Of a DNA stretch of 8,904 nucleotides, positions 1 through 6,398 are shown in pieces; positions within the stretch are counted from its first letter, which is position 1, and every line of letters starts with the position of its first letter. The translations under genes were made by a program, and so were the position numbers. The stretch is from contig JAFAQO010000458.1 in assembly GCA_019246375.1 (NCBI GenBank), positions 1 through 8,904 of the forward strand. The letters run 5' to 3'. The notes under the pieces were generated by a model, which was given only the letters and a program-made list of their open reading frames with translations, ran no database searches and was not told the origin of the DNA. The stretch comes from Mycobacterium sp. GTDB lineage: Bacteria; Actinomycetota; Actinomycetes; Mycobacteriales; Mycobacteriaceae.

Positions 1-180
1 ATGAGTACCCGCCCGATGTGCGCGCCTGGTGTGGATAAGGGGAGAGAATCAGTCTGGGTTGGAATGTTCGCTGACAACCTTCCTGCATTCATAACCCGTC
101 CCGCCGCATGCGATCTCTGAGGGTCAAAGCGCTGGACTGTCGAGATACGACGGTTTGACCCATGAGATTTGCTAGGTGAA

Positions 181-322
181 CCTACACGCGAGCTCGCTAA
201 ACTCCTCCATGCGACCATACAACCTACATGCAAAGGAGATCCCTCAGAATCCGAAAACCCTTTGCGCCCAATGAACATACTAAGACCACGCGCTCAGTGG
301 CCGTGCAGCCTACACGCGAGCT
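181..322. repeat. 14-base direct repeats with a related short copy
   Basis: CCTACACGCGAGCT occurs exactly at 181-194 and again at 309-322, 128 bases apart. A shorter relative, CCTACATGC, lies between them at 223-231. Just after the second copy, CGACCAT is repeated in tandem (330-343). A 14-base exact repeat within about 130 bases is unlikely by chance in so short a region. Function is unknown: regulator-binding sites, remnants of a duplicated segment, or coincidence are all possible. Confidence 0.45.
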
Positions 323-759
323 GACTGATCGACCATCGACCATGCATCCCTGGCTTCGCTGCCACACGACTGAATGATATGTCGCGCAACCGTATTGCTA
401 TGTAGCCGCGAGATCACTGTGACGAATTACGCGGACCCGGGATGATCGCTCAGTCGAGTCATAGCGCTCGTGTTGCGACTCGCGCCAAGAAGTGACAAGA
501 CGAAATGCGACGGGACCCAGTTGCCCACCATGGTCTGACGATGCCAACCGTGCTGCGGCTTACCACTCAAGCCGCGGCGGACCAGGTCGACTGCGAAAAC
601 CACCAACTGTATTGCCACCGGAAAAGTAGTATCGCCAGGGCCGACTCAGAATAGCGCTTTGGGGGTACAGCATTCGGAAAGCACAACGAAGCTCGCACAC
701 GAAGTGGTACCGACTCACCCGCACACCCGACAACACCGCTTGCGCGCCGCCTGAGTACT

Positions 760-763
760 GGAG
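760..763 (+). promoter_or_regulatory. Ribosome binding site of the 712-residue gene
   Basis: GGAG lies six bases before the ATG at 770, an ideal Shine-Dalgarno distance. It supports this start over downstream in-frame Met codons. Confidence 0.65.
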
Positions 764-769
764 TTCAAC

Positions 770-2908
770 ATGCATCGTCCCGACACGATCATCGAAATTC
801 GTCGTGAACGCGTCCAAGATCAGACGCTCGAAATGTTCAGCGGCGACAAGTACACGCAGTCCGCCGACGGGACCGGCTACTCGGCAACGGCCACGCTCGA
901 CCTCACGCTCGATCGTGTCTGGTTCGTCCTCGATTCCCAGCAGCGGTTGTGGCAGGAGGAGAAGGACGGTAAAGCCTGTGACCCGTTGCGTCATTTTGCA
1001 ATCGACCTGGTGATCTTCAACTCGAAAATCGTCATCGATTCGGTTACCTGTATCCCGCTGGTGCCGCTGCCGCCGGCAACTATCACCATCCCGGACGGTC
1101 CGCGCACCGGGGAGTCGCGCGAGATTCCGTACAACGAGATACCACTGTTCGGGCGGTTGACGATCCACGATCAGCTCGAGCCGTACCAAGTAGAGCCGGG
1201 CAAGCAGACCATCGCACTGAACTTCGCCGCGCAGGATGCTCCTGTGTTAGTGGCCACCCCGCCGGCCGACGAGTACGCCGCGCAGCTGTTCGGTTCGCAC
1301 ATCGAGCGCCGTCCTGAAGGCGATACCGCGTTCACCGGACAAGACCCGCGGATCAGCTGGGAGCTTGACTATGCCGAGGCGTATTGGATAACCCATTGCA
1401 TCGCCGGTGAACTGATGGTGAACCTGGAAAAGCTGCAGCACCCGAGCATCTCCGATGACGAGGCGAGAACCAGGGTGCTCGACTCGCTGGCCGCCCAGAT
1501 CGCGGACGCGGTCCGGCCGGAGGTGGCCAAGATGGGCGACGACGGCATCGTGAAGCTCCTGCCGTCACCCCTGGACGTCGACCCAAAAGCGGAGGACGAC
1601 AGCACGGTCAAAGCCGTCGACGCCATCGTGCAGCGCTTCGACGTCGGCGAAGCCACCGACGAATCCTTGGTGGTCCAGCTGCAGACACTGCGCGATCTAC
1701 CGCCCGGCGAGGACCTGCCGGCGTCGATCCTTGCCGAAAACCCCAGTGAGAAAACCGGACTCGCGGTCACCGGGTGGAGCATCCTGCGCCAGGTCCGTGA
1801 CACAGTGATGAAAAACTTCGATCTTGACCCGAGCGACTTCGCCGCCGACGCTCCGTGCGTGCTGGAGGGTCCGAAGACCATCAACATCGGTGGCCAAGAA
1901 CGCAGCCTCGACGCGCTAGACGCCGATATTGTGCCTCGAACCCACGACGGCCGGTTGGTCATCGACGGCACGGTGAGCGCCGACACCAAGCTCTACGACT
2001 TCAAGGCCACCTTCAAAGTGACCTACGAGATGGGCCTTGACGCCATACCGCGCGACCCTACGGATAAGGAGAATTGGCCGGCCGAGGTGGACACCATCGA
2101 GAAGCTCGAAGAGGCGCTCAGCCTGGCTGGGGACAAGAAGCGCGCAGGTGAGCTCAGCGACCAGGAATACGAGGCGGAGGTCAAGCGAGTCAGAGAGCGG
2201 TTCGATGAGCTTCCGAAGACGGTGGGAGTACGGCCGGCGCAGCACCCCCCAGAACCCGAGGTGAATCCGGACTTCAGCCTGACGGTAGCCGGTAAGGTCG
2301 CCGCGGCTGCAGGCGCTGCGGCATTCGTCGGTCTGCTCGCGCTGCCAGTCACCTGGGCGGCCGGCGCGGCAGGAGTAGGGGTTGCCGGTCTAGGCGGTCT
2401 GCTGGCCGCGGCGATCGTTCAGTACCTCACCACTGTGCTGACAATCGACTGGTTCGGCACCGGAATCGGATCGCGACAAGTCAAGAAATCGCTGAACGAC
2501 CGTCCAGAGGGGACATCGCTGCCTCCGGTCGGAATACCGGTCGACGTAGATCTCAACCGTCAGCGCCTGGCAGTGTACTTTCGTCCGGTACCGGCGAAGC
2601 TTTGGGTTAGTTGCGTCACGGCTGAGGACGGTGAAGAGGAAGAGAGCGGTCGTGGCAACCTTCAGCTCATCGGCGGCCGATGGCCCAACGATGGCCAGCC
2701 CTGGAAGCTTTCCAACGACGACGCCATGTTGTTCGTTGAGTCCGAAGAACTGCAACTCCTCGTGGACCCCGAGAGCGCCGACGGCAAGGGGCTGCGTATC
2801 GGTGTTGTCACCGCAACGGGTGGACGACGCGAATTGCAGGCGGACAGCAAGGATCCCGACAAGCTGCACCGGCTTCCGGACTGCGCGCCAACAGCCGACG
2901 GACGATAG
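770..2908 (+). CDS. Unrecognised 712-residue protein with a Gly/Ala-rich membrane-like segment
   Basis: I do not recognise the family. The frame is long, GC-rich at third positions and has a well-spaced GGAG, so the gene is real. There is no signal peptide. Residues about 35-160 are rich in alternating hydrophobic residues, suggesting beta strands (VWFVLD at 50-55, IDLVIFNSKIVID at 78-90). Residues 200-260 look helical. Residues about 360-425 form a second strand-rich part (GRLVIDG 394-400, FKATFKVTYEM 411-421). Residues 440-482 are highly charged and probably helical or coiled. A Gly/Ala-rich hydrophobic stretch at about 506-558 is long enough for two membrane helices in a hairpin, interrupted near PVTW (526-529). 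A polar, acidic tail follows (EEEES at 622-626). The arrangement suggests a cytoplasmic protein that associates with or inserts into a membrane. A lipid-binding (TULIP-like) or pore-forming role is only a guess. It stands alone, convergent with the hydrolase, 33 bases between the two stops. Confidence 0.85.
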   Translation: MHRPDTIIEIRRERVQDQTLEMFSGDKYTQSADGTGYSATATLDLTLDRVWFVLDSQQRLWQEEKDGKACDPLRHFAIDLVIFNSKIVIDSVTCIPLVPLPPATITIPDGPRTGESREIPYNEIPLFGRLTIHDQLEPYQVEPGKQTIALNFAAQDAPVLVATPPADEYAAQLFGSHIERRPEGDTAFTGQDPRISWELDYAEAYWITHCIAGELMVNLEKLQHPSISDDEARTRVLDSLAAQIADAVRPEVAKMGDDGIVKLLPSPLDVDPKAEDDSTVKAVDAIVQRFDVGEATDESLVVQLQTLRDLPPGEDLPASILAENPSEKTGLAVTGWSILRQVRDTVMKNFDLDPSDFAADAPCVLEGPKTINIGGQERSLDALDADIVPRTHDGRLVIDGTVSADTKLYDFKATFKVTYEMGLDAIPRDPTDKENWPAEVDTIEKLEEALSLAGDKKRAGELSDQEYEAEVKRVRERFDELPKTVGVRPAQHPPEPEVNPDFSLTVAGKVAAAAGAAAFVGLLALPVTWAAGAAGVGVAGLGGLLAAAIVQYLTTVLTIDWFGTGIGSRQVKKSLNDRPEGTSLPPVGIPVDVDLNRQRLAVYFRPVPAKLWVSCVTAEDGEEEESGRGNLQLIGGRWPNDGQPWKLSNDDAMLFVESEELQLLVDPESADGKGLRIGVVTATGGRRELQADSKDPDKLHRLPDCAPTADGR

Positions 2909-2941
2909 CGGCGGTCCAGCACCCGCAATCGCGCCGGCCGG

Positions 2942-3772
2942 CTACGTGCGCACGGCGATTGTCGACACCAGGTCGGCTAGCCGGTCCGGCCGGTCCACCA
3001 TCGAGAACGTGCGTGCTTCCTCGATCACCTCGAGGCGGGCGTTGGGTATGGCCGCGGCCAGCCGTTCGCCATCCTCAAGCTGAAAGAACACGTCATCGGC
3101 TGACCATGCGATGAGTGCGGGCTTGTCGAACTCAGGCAGCCGGGCAGCGACGCCTGTGGTGACCTCGGTGCGCAGCGAGAGGGTGAGCTGTCGCAGGTCT
3201 TCAGCGACCGCCGGATTCGATAGTGCCGGACGCACCCACATTTGGGTGAGATCGTCGATGTCGCGGTGGGCCAAGCCGTTATACGCGCGCTTGCGGGCGA
3301 CTGGTGCACGCATGGCCTGCATCGCGGTGCGGAAAAGCGGCTTGGACTTGGCTGCCAGGATCACCGGCTTAAGGATCGGTGGCGGGAAGTGTTCGAACGC
3401 ATCACAACTCGTCAGCACAAGGGCACCGAGCCGCTCGGGATGGTGTACCGCAACAAGTTGCGAGACAACGCCGCCGGTGTCATTGCCGACCAGCACCACG
3501 TCTTCGAGGTCGAGGGCCGCAAGTACCTCGGCGACGATACCGGCGACGCCGGTGATGGTCCGATCGGCGCCGGGGCGCAACGGCTGCGGGTGCGCGCCCA
3601 GCGGCCAGGTGGGGGCAATGCACCGCAGCCCGAGATCAGCGAGTCGTTCGCTGACTTGGCGCCACAATTGGCCGCCCATCATGTACCCGTGCACGAACAC
3701 GACCGGCCTGCCGTTCTCGGGCCCGGTTGCGTCGTAATAAATAGTTCCGGCGTTAGTGTCGAGCGTCGACAT
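2942..3772 (-). CDS. Alpha/beta hydrolase, Asp-nucleophile type, lacking the usual catalytic His
   Basis: A 276-residue alpha/beta-fold hydrolase of normal length with no signal peptide. VVFVHGY at 25-30 is the oxyanion-hole strand. The nucleophile elbow is GNDTG (96-100), placing Asp98 where lipases have Ser; Asp is the nucleophile in haloalkane dehalogenases, fluoroacetate dehalogenases and epoxide hydrolases. The acid-strand motif WSADD (223-227) is present. The catalytic His is normally in a GHF-like motif near the C-terminus, but the equivalent stretch reads EARTFSMVDRP (252-262) with no His. The substrate is unknown, and without His the usual hydrolysis of an Asp-ester intermediate is doubtful. 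The start is supported by GGGAG at 3779-3783, six bases upstream. The gene is divergent from the TetR gene, with a palindrome in the shared promoter, so TetR repression is likely. It may be an epoxide hydrolase/dehalogenase relative or a repurposed binding protein. Confidence 0.85.
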   Translation of the reverse strand: MSTLDTNAGTIYYDATGPENGRPVVFVHGYMMGGQLWRQVSERLADLGLRCIAPTWPLGAHPQPLRPGADRTITGVAGIVAEVLAALDLEDVVLVGNDTGGVVSQLVAVHHPERLGALVLTSCDAFEHFPPPILKPVILAAKSKPLFRTAMQAMRAPVARKRAYNGLAHRDIDDLTQMWVRPALSNPAVAEDLRQLTLSLRTEVTTGVAARLPEFDKPALIAWSADDVFFQLEDGERLAAAIPNARLEVIEEARTFSMVDRPDRLADLVSTIAVRT

Positions 3773-3790
3773 AGATGACTCCCACTCCGA

Positions 3791-3798
3791 GATATACT
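3791..3798. promoter_or_regulatory. Overlapping -10 elements of the divergent hydrolase and TetR genes
   Basis: On the plus strand TATACT (3793-3798) fits the mycobacterial TANNNT -10 pattern and would start the TetR transcript near 3805, leaving a leader of roughly 34 bases. On the minus strand the same block reads AGTATATC, giving TATATC (3791-3796) as a -10-like element for the hydrolase, with a short leader containing GGGAG. No good -35 was found for either. The block directly abuts the palindrome at 3797-3823. This is inference from sequence pattern only. Confidence 0.4.
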
Positions 3799-3823
3799 TA
3801 CAAACAGGCTGTCTGTTCGTAAG
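3797..3823. promoter_or_regulatory. Probable TetR operator (inverted repeat)
   Basis: CTTACAAACAG (3797-3807) and CTGTTCGTAAG (3813-3823) form an inverted repeat with 10 of 11 positions complementary and a 5-base gap. This size and symmetry suit a dimeric TetR-family repressor. The site lies in the 66 bases between a TetR gene and a divergent enzyme gene and overlaps the putative start of TetR transcription and the hydrolase promoter. Binding would plausibly silence both genes until a ligand releases the repressor. Confidence 0.75.
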
Positions 3824-3838
3824 TTACCAACAGGTTGT
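3824..3838 (+). promoter_or_regulatory. Direct repeat of the operator left half, abutting the TetR start codon
   Basis: TTACCAACAGGTTGT (3824-3838) matches TTACAAACAGGCTGT (3798-3812) at 13 of 15 positions, offset by 26 bases. It ends immediately before the TetR ATG. It could be a second, weaker contact for the regulator or a trace of local duplication. It occupies the place of the ribosome binding site, and no good Shine-Dalgarno is seen for the TetR gene. Confidence 0.45.
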
Positions 3839-4447
3839 ATGGAAATCAAGAGGCGGACTCAGGAGGAGCGCTCCGCGGCGACGCGCGATGCGCTGATCTC
3901 TGCTGCCCGCAAGCTGTGGGGCCTGCGAAGCTACGCAGAGGTGGGCACGCCGGAGATCGCCACGGCCGCCGGCGTCACCCGAGGAGCGATGTACCACCAA
4001 TTCACCGATAAGGCAGCTCTATTCGGCGAGGTCGTCGAGGCGGTGGAGCAAGATGTGATGGCCCGCATGGCCACCTTGGTGGCCGAGTCGGCGGCGACGA
4101 CACCGGCCGACGCGATCCGGGCTGCGGTCGACGCATGGCTCGAGGTCTCCGGTGATCCGGAGGTGCGCCAGCTGATCTTGCTCGATGCACCTAGTGTGCT
4201 GGGCTGGGCCGCCTTCCGTGATGTGGCCCAGCGGTACAGCTTGGGCATGACCGAACAGTTGCTCAGCGAGGCCATCAAGGCAGGCCAGCTGGCCCACCAA
4301 CCGGTGCGACCGTTGGCCTACGTGCTGATCGGCGCGCTCGACGAGGCGGCCATGGCCATCGCCACCGCCGACGACCCGAAACGCGCGCGCCGGGAAACCA
4401 GGCAGGTGCTGCACCGACTCATCGACGGGATGCTGAACGAACGATGA
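3839..4447 (+). CDS. TetR-family transcriptional repressor
   Basis: A 202-residue protein, typical length for the family. The N-terminal DNA-binding domain has the expected pattern: a first helix around residues 14-28 (DALISAARKLWG), then the helix-turn-helix at about 37-56 (PEIATAAGV, then TRGAMYHQF), followed by the KAALF helix-4 signature at 58-62. Residues from about 70 form the all-helical ligand-binding and dimerisation domain, which gives no clue to the ligand. The gene is divergent from the Asp-type hydrolase and a near-perfect palindrome lies between them, so autorepression and control of the hydrolase are the most likely roles. No upstream in-frame start exists close by. No Shine-Dalgarno is evident, so translation may be weak or from a near-leaderless transcript. 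Confidence 0.92.
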   Translation: MEIKRRTQEERSAATRDALISAARKLWGLRSYAEVGTPEIATAAGVTRGAMYHQFTDKAALFGEVVEAVEQDVMARMATLVAESAATTPADAIRAAVDAWLEVSGDPEVRQLILLDAPSVLGWAAFRDVAQRYSLGMTEQLLSEAIKAGQLAHQPVRPLAYVLIGALDEAAMAIATADDPKRARRETRQVLHRLIDGMLNER

Positions 4448-4509
4448 CGCGCGCAGAGCCCTGACCGGCCATGGGTGAACAACAATGTGCCCATCAACTG
4501 AGCCCACCG

Positions 4510-4529
4510 ACGAACAGTGATCAGTTTGT
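4510..4529. promoter_or_regulatory. Second operator-like site downstream of the TetR gene
   Basis: ACGAACAG (4510-4517), a 4-base gap and CAGTTTGT (4522-4529) form an imperfect inverted repeat. Eight bases of the left arm equal one arm of the 3797-3823 palindrome read on the other strand (ACGAACAG), and GTTTGT matches the other. The gap is one base shorter than in the main operator, which weakens the case. If bound by the same TetR protein it would extend its control toward the lipase gene. Confidence 0.3.
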
Positions 4530-4804
4530 GGCAGATGTGATGCGAAAAATGTTGCTCCGCATCGAATTTGAGAACTACAAAAGGCGGACGCCATCCGATC
4601 TCAGATGCGGGGAACTTACATGTGTTTGTTAGGTTCCGATTTTCGTGGCAGAATCCCGAACTTCGTGTCCTAGGAAACGTCGGATCCGCACAAAGATAGG
4701 GAACTGGGTAGCATCACTAGGTATTGGAGCGTTGAGCGGGCCTCAGCTATTTGCTCGGGGTTTCAGGTCTTTGACGCAGTGAAGTCTGTGCCGCAGAACG
4801 TTGA

Positions 4805-4820
4805 GCGAACGATTGTTCAC
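4805..4820. promoter_or_regulatory. Inverted repeat resembling an actinobacterial LexA box
   Basis: GCGAAC (4805-4810), GATT, GTTCAC (4815-4820). It matches 9 of the 12 fixed positions of the mycobacterial SOS pattern TCGAAC-N4-GTTCGA. The outer bases deviate and the downstream gene is a lipase, not a repair gene, so function as an SOS box is doubtful. It could be a site for another dimeric regulator. Confidence 0.2.
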
Positions 4821-4901
4821 GGGTAGCTCCGGGGGTCGGTGGTACCGACTTGGCGCGGTGGCCGTAGCGTCTGCCACGTTATTGAGAGAGAACGGTTAAC
4901 G

Positions 4902-6299
4902 ATGAGCGAAAACTCGACTGCAGCGAAACTGGTGCCAGGCGCACCTCATGAGGAGCTTGGCCGTGGCGAGCCGCTGTTGGCACCCGAGGAAGACCCGTTC
5001 TATCAACCGCCACCGGGCTATCAGCACGCACGCCCCGGGGATCTGCTGCGCTCGCGCAGTGTTGAGTTGGGATTTCTGGGCGTGATCCCGCAGCGAGTGC
5101 GGGCCATCCAGCTGCTTTATCGCAGCACCAACCTGCACGGGGAGCCCGAAGTCGCGGTGACCACCGTGCTGCTGCCCGAACACCGCGATCCCGCACGCGT
5201 CTGCCCGCTGTTGTCGTATCAATGCGCGATAGATGCGGTGGCCTCACGCTGCTTCCCCTCATACGCCTTGCGTCGCGGCGCGAAGCCGATCGGCGCCTTC
5301 GTGCAGGCCGAGTACCTGCTTGTGGCGGCCGCGCTGGCAGAGGGGTGGGCGGTGTCGGTGCCCGACCACGAAGGATGCCACGGTATGTGGGGCGCACCAC
5401 ATGAGCCCGGCTTTCGGGTTCTCGACGGTGTCCGCGCGGCGTTGCACAGCGACCGGTTGGGCTTGTCGCCCTCGGCTCCTGTCGCATTGTGGGGTTATTC
5501 GGGGGGCGGGCTCGCCTCGGCGTGGGCCGCCGAACACAGCTCGGGGTACGCCCCGGATCTCAACGTCGTCGGCGCGGTACTCGGCTCACCGGTCGGTGAC
5601 TGCGGCAGCGTCGCACGCCGCCTCAACGGCACCTTCTTCGCCGGCCTGGCCGCCCTGATGATCGCGGCATTGACGCACGTGTTTCCCGGCGCGCAACGCG
5701 TCGTCGACGAGCACGCCAGCGACGAGGGCAAGAAGCTGATCGACGAGCTGCACTCGATGACAACGGCACAGGCGATCTGGCGTCTGCGCGGCACGGACAT
5801 CGGGTCCTACGTCGACATGTCTACCGATGAGCTGTGGGACCTGCCCGAGGTGCGCGACGTCTTTGACGCCACCAAGCTGGGCCAGTTGACCCCAGGCCCG
5901 CCGGTATTGGTCGTGCAGGCGGTGCACGACCGCATCATCAGCGTCGAGGCCATCGACAAGCTCGTCGCCGGCTACCAGCAAGCCGGAGCCGCGGTCACCT
6001 ACCACCGGGACCGATTCTGCGGTCACCTCCTGTTGCATCCGCTGTCTGCTCCCATGACGCTGCGATGGATGGGTGACCGGTTCGCCGGCTGCGACGACGG
6101 AAAAGGTCGCGCTGGCACCGTGTGGCCGACGCTGTTCAACCCCTCGACCTGGTTCGGCATGCTCAAGCTGGGCCTCATCACGGCAAAGGTGATCACCGGG
6201 CGTTCCGTGCAGCGACATTGGTTGTCCGAAACCGTAGAAGTCGCGAAGTCGGGACGCGACGCGACGCGTAAGCGCCGCCGCCCATGGCGGCGGAAATAA
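4902..6299 (+). CDS. LIP-family (secretory lipase, PF03583-type) lipase/esterase, Rv1592c-like
   Basis: A 465-residue alpha/beta hydrolase expected to cleave ester bonds of acylglycerols or related lipids. Landmarks: [10 protein letters not shown] near residue 105-114, PDHEG before the nucleophile region, the elbow GYSGGG with Ser200, VHDRII with acid Asp343 and CGHLLLH with His375 (His379 less likely). The Asp-to-His spacing of 32 equals that I recall for Candida antarctica lipase A of the same family. The overall sequence strongly recalls M. tuberculosis Rv1592c. There is no signal peptide or lipobox despite the family name, so it is probably cytoplasmic or exported by another route. The C-terminus is strongly basic ([11 protein letters not shown]). 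I chose ATG 4902: the longer frame begins with a GTG at 4839 whose extra 21 residues look non-native, while AGAGAG/AACGG sequences precede 4902 and the Rv1592c-like homology begins after it. It is preceded by a long leader and followed by a convergent monooxygenase. Confidence 0.9.
   Translation: MSENSTAAKLVPGAPHEELGRGEPLLAPEEDPFYQPPPGYQHARPGDLLRSRSVELGFLGVIPQRVRAIQLLYRSTNLHGEPEVAVTTVLLPEHRDPARVCPLLSYQCAIDAVASRCFPSYALRRGAKPIGAFVQAEYLLVAAALAEGWAVSVPDHEGCHGMWGAPHEPGFRVLDGVRAALHSDRLGLSPSAPVALWGYSGGGLASAWAAEHSSGYAPDLNVVGAVLGSPVGDCGSVARRLNGTFFAGLAALMIAALTHVFPGAQRVVDEHASDEGKKLIDELHSMTTAQAIWRLRGTDIGSYVDMSTDELWDLPEVRDVFDATKLGQLTPGPPVLVVQAVHDRIISVEAIDKLVAGYQQAGAAVTYHRDRFCGHLLLHPLSAPMTLRWMGDRFAGCDDGKGRAGTVWPTLFNPSTWFGMLKLGLITAKVITGRSVQRHWLSETVEVAKSGRDATRKRRRPWRRK
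6275..6293 (+). terminator. GC-rich hairpin at the end of the lipase gene
   Basis: CCGCCGCC (6275-6282), loop CAT, GGCGGCGG (6286-6293): a perfect 8-pair all-GC stem with a 3-base loop, ending just before the lipase stop codon (6297-6299). It is followed by AAATAAC rather than a T-run, so it is not a classical intrinsic terminator, but mycobacterial terminators often lack the U-tract. The same bases encode arginine and proline near the C-terminus, so the stem could simply be a by-product of that codon usage. Confidence 0.35.
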
Positions 6300-6398
6300 C
6301 CGAAGGTGCCCCAACCCTCTGGCCGATGGATTTGTACTTCTGTCAAGCCAACCAGTCCGTTTTCAGCCAATGAATCAGGCTGCGGTCGCCGCTAGCGT

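Larger units (their letters stand above)
1..769. other. Long non-coding stretch upstream of the 712-residue gene
   Basis: No convincing gene is seen here. Open frames on either strand are short, lack recognisable motifs and do not have the third-position G/C bias of the neighbouring genes. Base composition is visibly less GC-rich than the genes to the right. The stretch contains a 14-base direct repeat (181-194 and 309-322), a shorter related copy at 223-231 and a 7-base tandem repeat at 330-343. A strong Shine-Dalgarno-like run (AAAGGAGAT, 232-240) is not followed by a start codon at a usable distance. The last part must carry the promoter and leader of the gene at 770, but no confident -35/-10 pair was found. 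It could be an old, decayed gene region or a long regulatory leader. Confidence 0.6.
4448..4901. other. Long intergenic region between TetR and lipase genes
   Basis: About 450 bases without a convincing gene, somewhat less GC-rich than its neighbours. It contains an operator-like inverted repeat (4510-4529), a second sequence resembling an operator half (TGTTTGTTAG, 4623-4632), an inverted repeat GATGCG/CGCATC (4539-4544 and 4558-4563), a 9-base direct repeat CGTTGAGCG (4730-4738 and 4799-4807), GAAC-N4-GTTC (4807-4818) and GTCGGT/ACCGAC (4835-4840 and 4844-4849). The promoter of the lipase gene should be here, but no convincing -35/-10 pair was identified. Confidence 0.55.

Noticed and set aside
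3..38. Short frame from the left edge ending EYPPDVRAWCG and a TAA, and another frame from position 1 to a TGA at 118-120, either possibly the tail of an upstream gene
   Set aside because: Too short to judge; neither shows a recognisable motif and the two alternatives cannot be separated without sequence to the left.
232..240. Strong Shine-Dalgarno-like AAAGGAGAT
   Set aside because: No ATG, GTG or TTG at 4-12 bases; the next ATG (271) is about 30 bases away and opens only a 16-codon frame.
427..1189. Minus-strand open frames at 427-618 and 560-1189
   Set aside because: No family motifs or ribosome binding site, and the longer one is largely a shadow of the gene starting at 770.
2933..2942. 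GCCGGCCGGC palindrome between convergent stops as a bidirectional terminator
   Set aside because: It is self-complementary without a loop, and similar GC-rich runs are common in such genomes; no T-run on either side.
4471..4494. ATGGG...CCCAT inverted repeat after the TetR stop as a terminator
   Set aside because: Only 5 pairs plus one wobble with a 12-base loop and no T-run; too weak to call.
4839..4901. Upstream GTG start for the lipase
   Set aside because: The 21 added residues do not resemble the family or a signal peptide, and this stretch contains the likely leader and ribosome binding sequences.
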